Part shown: positions 61,547-64,000 of the stretch, piece after piece
Layout of the letters: the number at the start of each line of letters is the position of its first letter
Numbering within the stretch: the stretch's first letter is position 1
NCBI RefSeq assembly: GCF_000332135.1
Contig: NZ_KB235896.1
Coordinates: forward strand, 4,270,356 to 4,334,355
Direction: 5' to 3'
Source: Anabaena sp. PCC 7108
Lineage (GTDB): Bacteria > Cyanobacteriota > Cyanobacteriia > Cyanobacteriales > Nostocaceae
Length of the DNA stretch: 64,000 bases
Notes under the pieces: model-generated
Database searches by the model: none
What the model was told of the DNA's origin: nothing
What the model saw: the letters and a program-made list of their open reading frames with translations, nothing else
Made by a program: the position numbers and the translations under genes

Positions 61547-63709
61547 TTATACAGTTAAAAACTGTAAATGCTCTCCGGGTTTTGATAAAAATGTCTCAGG
61601 AGTTCCCTGAATTTGTATTTGCCCTTTTTCGATGAGAACAATCCAATTGGCGCGATTGATAACGCTGGGACGATGAGTAATTAAAATTGTAGTTTTACCT
61701 GTCCGATATTCCAAAAGACGATTGAGAACATCTGCTTCACTCATAGGATCTAGTCCAGCGGTAGCTTCATCTAAAATGAGTATAGGTGGATTTGTAAGAA
61801 TTCCGCGAGCTATTGCTAATCTTTGTCTTTGTCCACCGGAAAGATTGGCTCCAAATTCCCCTAATACGGTCTGATATTTATTAGGTAATTGACTGATAAA
61901 ACCATCTGCATCAGCAATATCACAAGCTTGAACAATTTCTTCAAAAGGAATATTAGGTGTGCCTAAACGGAAGTTTTCCAAAATTGTCCGACTCCAAAAA
62001 TGAGGTTCTTGGGGTACATAAACTACTTGCTGTCGGTAACAATCTAAAGCAATATCTTGGATATTAAAAAAACCAATGCGGATATTACCTGAATCTGGTA
62101 CATACAAACCAGCTAATAATTTAGCTAAAGTACTTTTACCACAACCTGATTTACCAATTAAAGCAATTACTTTTCCTCCAGGAATCTGAATAGAAAAATC
62201 ATCTAACAAGTCAACTCTACCGGGGTGATGAAATTTAAGATGGGAACAACTAATATCTGCATGAGCAGAAATTTTGGCAATGGGCTTTTGACTTCCTCCT
62301 ACTACTTCTGGTGTGGCATCAATAACTTCTAATAATCGAGAAACTGCGGTTTGGGAGCGAAAATATTCATCAACAAAGCCAACTAATGAGTTAATTAACG
62401 CTAAAACATTAATTTGTAAAGCATTAAAAGCTAACATTTGACCGATGCTTAAATTGCCTTTAATTACTAAAAGACTCCCACATCCTAGTAAAATAATACC
62501 ACCAATTGTAGATATAATTCTAGCAACAGTACCATTGATAATTGCTATTTGAACTGTACTAAAAGCTAGATTAGCCAGACGACCAAAACGACTTTGAAAT
62601 TCATCCCAAAATTGAGGAGCAGCATTTGTAGTTTTGATTACTTGTGCGCCTTTAAATGTTTCTACTAAAACACCTTGATTTTCTGCACCTAAGACTAAGA
62701 GACTTCTGGTTTTTTGTTGAAGGATGGGTAAGAAAGGCAAGGTAGATAAGGTCATACAAGCAGCAACTAATAAAACTGCTATTGTTAATTGCCAACTGTA
62801 AAATAACATTAAACAAAAAGAAATTACAGCGATAAAAAACTGGCTAGGTAAAACAATGACGATTTGTGATACTAATTGGTTGATTTCACTAATATCTCTA
62901 AGTCTGCTAGTGATTTCACCACTGCGACGAGATTCATAATAATTTAAGGGTAATTGCAGCAGTTTTTGTCCAAATTCTAGGACTAACCCCAATTGTAATC
63001 TTTGTCCAAAATGAGAAATCATTAAGGCTTGAAAGGCTTGCAAACCTCCACTAAATAAGCTCATAACGATAACTGCGGAAACGACAACAGTAAGTAACTG
63101 TACATCTCCACGTACTAGGACATCATCTGTTAATAATTGAATTAAAATAGGAGTTCCCAGAGCTAATAAACCCAGGACGATATTAATCATTAAAACCTGA
63201 GTTAGTAAGCCACGATAGGGTGAAATGCGCCGAAAAAAGCGTGTTATTCCACCTTTTGATTCTTCTTGAGGTTGCTCAGAAAAGCGATTTTGATCTGGCT
63301 CTAATAAGAGCATTACACCATTCCATGCAGTGGTTAATTCTTCTTTTGTGAGATAACGAAGTCCGACAGCAGGATCAGCAATAACATATTTTTTTCCTTT
63401 TTTACCATATAAAATCACCCAATGGTAGCCTTGCCAATGAATAATTGCAGGTAATGTAATTTCCGTGATTCTATCTATAATTTCTGGGGAAGCTTTCACG
63501 GCTCTAGCATTAAATCCAAGATTTTCTGAGCCACGTTTTAAACCTAATAAAGTTGTTCCTAACTGTCCAGTACCAACTGCTTCTCGGCTTTTATTCATAC
63601 TTAAGAAGTGGCCATAATGCTTAGTAATAGAAACTAGACAAGCGGCTCCACAGTCTTCTTCACTCAGTTGTAAAGTACATTGGTATTTTTTTTGTTGATG
63701 TTTGAACAT
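61547..63709 (-). CDS. C39-peptidase-containing bacteriocin ABC transporter (PCAT)
   Basis: A 720-residue fusion: N-terminal C39 Cys-protease (catalytic Cys20 in EEDCGAACL, His96 in YHWVILYG, Asp112 in ADPAVG), a six-helix transmembrane domain, and a nucleotide-binding domain (Walker A GKSGCGKST near 520, signature LSGGQRQRLAIARG, Walker B ILILDEATAGLD, H-loop ITHR). All essential residues are present. It should remove GG leaders and export the core in one step. Linked to three GG-leader genes downstream and an HlyD adaptor upstream on the same strand. Confidence 0.96.
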   Translation of the reverse strand: MFKHQQKKYQCTLQLSEEDCGAACLVSITKHYGHFLSMNKSREAVGTGQLGTTLLGLKRGSENLGFNARAVKASPEIIDRITEITLPAIIHWQGYHWVILYGKKGKKYVIADPAVGLRYLTKEELTTAWNGVMLLLEPDQNRFSEQPQEESKGGITRFFRRISPYRGLLTQVLMINIVLGLLALGTPILIQLLTDDVLVRGDVQLLTVVVSAVIVMSLFSGGLQAFQALMISHFGQRLQLGLVLEFGQKLLQLPLNYYESRRSGEITSRLRDISEINQLVSQIVIVLPSQFFIAVISFCLMLFYSWQLTIAVLLVAACMTLSTLPFLPILQQKTRSLLVLGAENQGVLVETFKGAQVIKTTNAAPQFWDEFQSRFGRLANLAFSTVQIAIINGTVARIISTIGGIILLGCGSLLVIKGNLSIGQMLAFNALQINVLALINSLVGFVDEYFRSQTAVSRLLEVIDATPEVVGGSQKPIAKISAHADISCSHLKFHHPGRVDLLDDFSIQIPGGKVIALIGKSGCGKSTLAKLLAGLYVPDSGNIRIGFFNIQDIALDCYRQQVVYVPQEPHFWSRTILENFRLGTPNIPFEEIVQACDIADADGFISQLPNKYQTVLGEFGANLSGGQRQRLAIARGILTNPPILILDEATAGLDPMSEADVLNRLLEYRTGKTTILITHRPSVINRANWIVLIEKGQIQIQGTPETFLSKPGEHLQFLTV

Positions 63710-63777
63710 AAATAATTGATCATCCCAAATTAATAGAAGATTTTGGCTGGTGCTGTCGCTTAAACCAAGCTACGATA

Positions 63778-64000
63778 TTATGAGTCTGTGATTAATCTGC
63801 CTTTTCTAAGAATGAACTGCATAACAGTTTCTCGGCGGGAAATAATATCAGCACGGCCTTCCATACCAGATTTGAGGTGACATAAATGATCATCTTTACC
63901 TAAATATATGTTTTCTGGCTCAATATTTACTTCATAGATAGATACTTGGGGTGTACTAATAATGGAATTATTTTGTGTAGTTGCTATAGTATCTGGTGCA
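63778..64000 (-). CDS. HlyD family secretion adaptor, C-terminal fragment
   Basis: The last 73 or so codons of a minus-strand gene that runs off the right edge. It reads SIYEVNIEPENIYLGKDDHL then KSGMEGRADIISRRETVMQF and ends FILRKGRLITDS. The GMEGRADI...RRETV motif is typical of HlyD/EmrA periplasmic adaptors of type I and bacteriocin export. It stops 68 bp before the ABC transporter start, so the two are an operon. Confidence 0.88.
   Translation of the reverse strand, partial: APDTIATTQNNSIISTPQVSIYEVNIEPENIYLGKDDHLCHLKSGMEGRADIISRRETVMQFILRKGRLITDS

Overview
The window is chromosomal DNA from a filamentous, probably heterocyst-forming cyanobacterium of the Nostoc/Anabaena type. It carries small photosystem II genes (psbH, psbN, psbX), Ycf66, a cyAbrB regulator and an rbp-rpsU pair. 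It also has frequent GCGATCGC (HIP1) octamers, AT-rich 7-bp tandem repeats and many short palindromic or MITE-like repeats. The exact species cannot be given from the sequence alone. No plasmid or phage backbone is visible; most of it reads as ordinary chromosome with accessory patches.

Layout. 1-2010: sulfide/persulfide detoxification operon (end of an ETHE1-type dioxygenase, membrane rhodanese, TauE/SafE exporter, two-cysteine ArsR repressor with a perfect palindrome before it). 2471-9094: a 2207-residue secreted ExeM-like nuclease with Calx-beta, lamin-tail and RTX repeats. 9965-12478: P-type H+-ATPase. 12800-14705: small membrane protein and type II NADH dehydrogenase. 15081-20993: six same-strand genes that read as a reductive iron-uptake island (multicopper oxidase, ferric-reductase-like membrane protein, WD40 protein, HHH/iron-binding lipoprotein, ferritin-like protein, FTR1 permease), with a Fur-box-like site inside. 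21300-22783: CbtB and a His-containing membrane protein. 23016-32217: glycosyltransferase, methyltransferase, lipoprotein, rbp-rpsU, cysQ, DUF218, PfkB kinase and two DUF29 genes. 32251-35581: rsmI, second rpsU, pth, tatA, psbH, psbN. 35651-39516: ferrous iron operon (two feoA, feoB, feoC-like). 40116-45445: exbD, ccsB, DUF3352 protein, dienelactone hydrolase, chorismate lyase-like protein. 45659-45739: tRNA-Leu(GAG), flanked by what look like orphan right ends of IS200/IS605-type elements. 46098-51502: accC, YggT, psbX, ycf66, two beta-propeller lipoproteins, sdhB. 51503-52927: long gene-poor stretch with RNA-like hairpins before cyabrB. 52928-59708: cyabrB, CPBP protease, geranylgeranyl-reductase-family protein, third DUF29, frr, pyrH, thioredoxin-like protein, alpha/beta hydrolase. 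60039-64000: a bacteriocin-type export cluster: three double-glycine precursor peptides, a C39-peptidase ABC transporter and the end of an HlyD adaptor.

How it fits together. Two iron systems (reductive Fe(III) and Feo Fe(II)) and an orphan ExbD lie within 25 kb. The GG-leader peptides share a nearly identical leader and sit next to the transporter whose peptidase should cleave it, so they are probably its cargo. Intergenic DNA is shaped by at least four dispersed repeat families; one copy forms the last codons and stop of feoB, and another lies between two 50-bp direct repeats inside the bacteriocin cluster.
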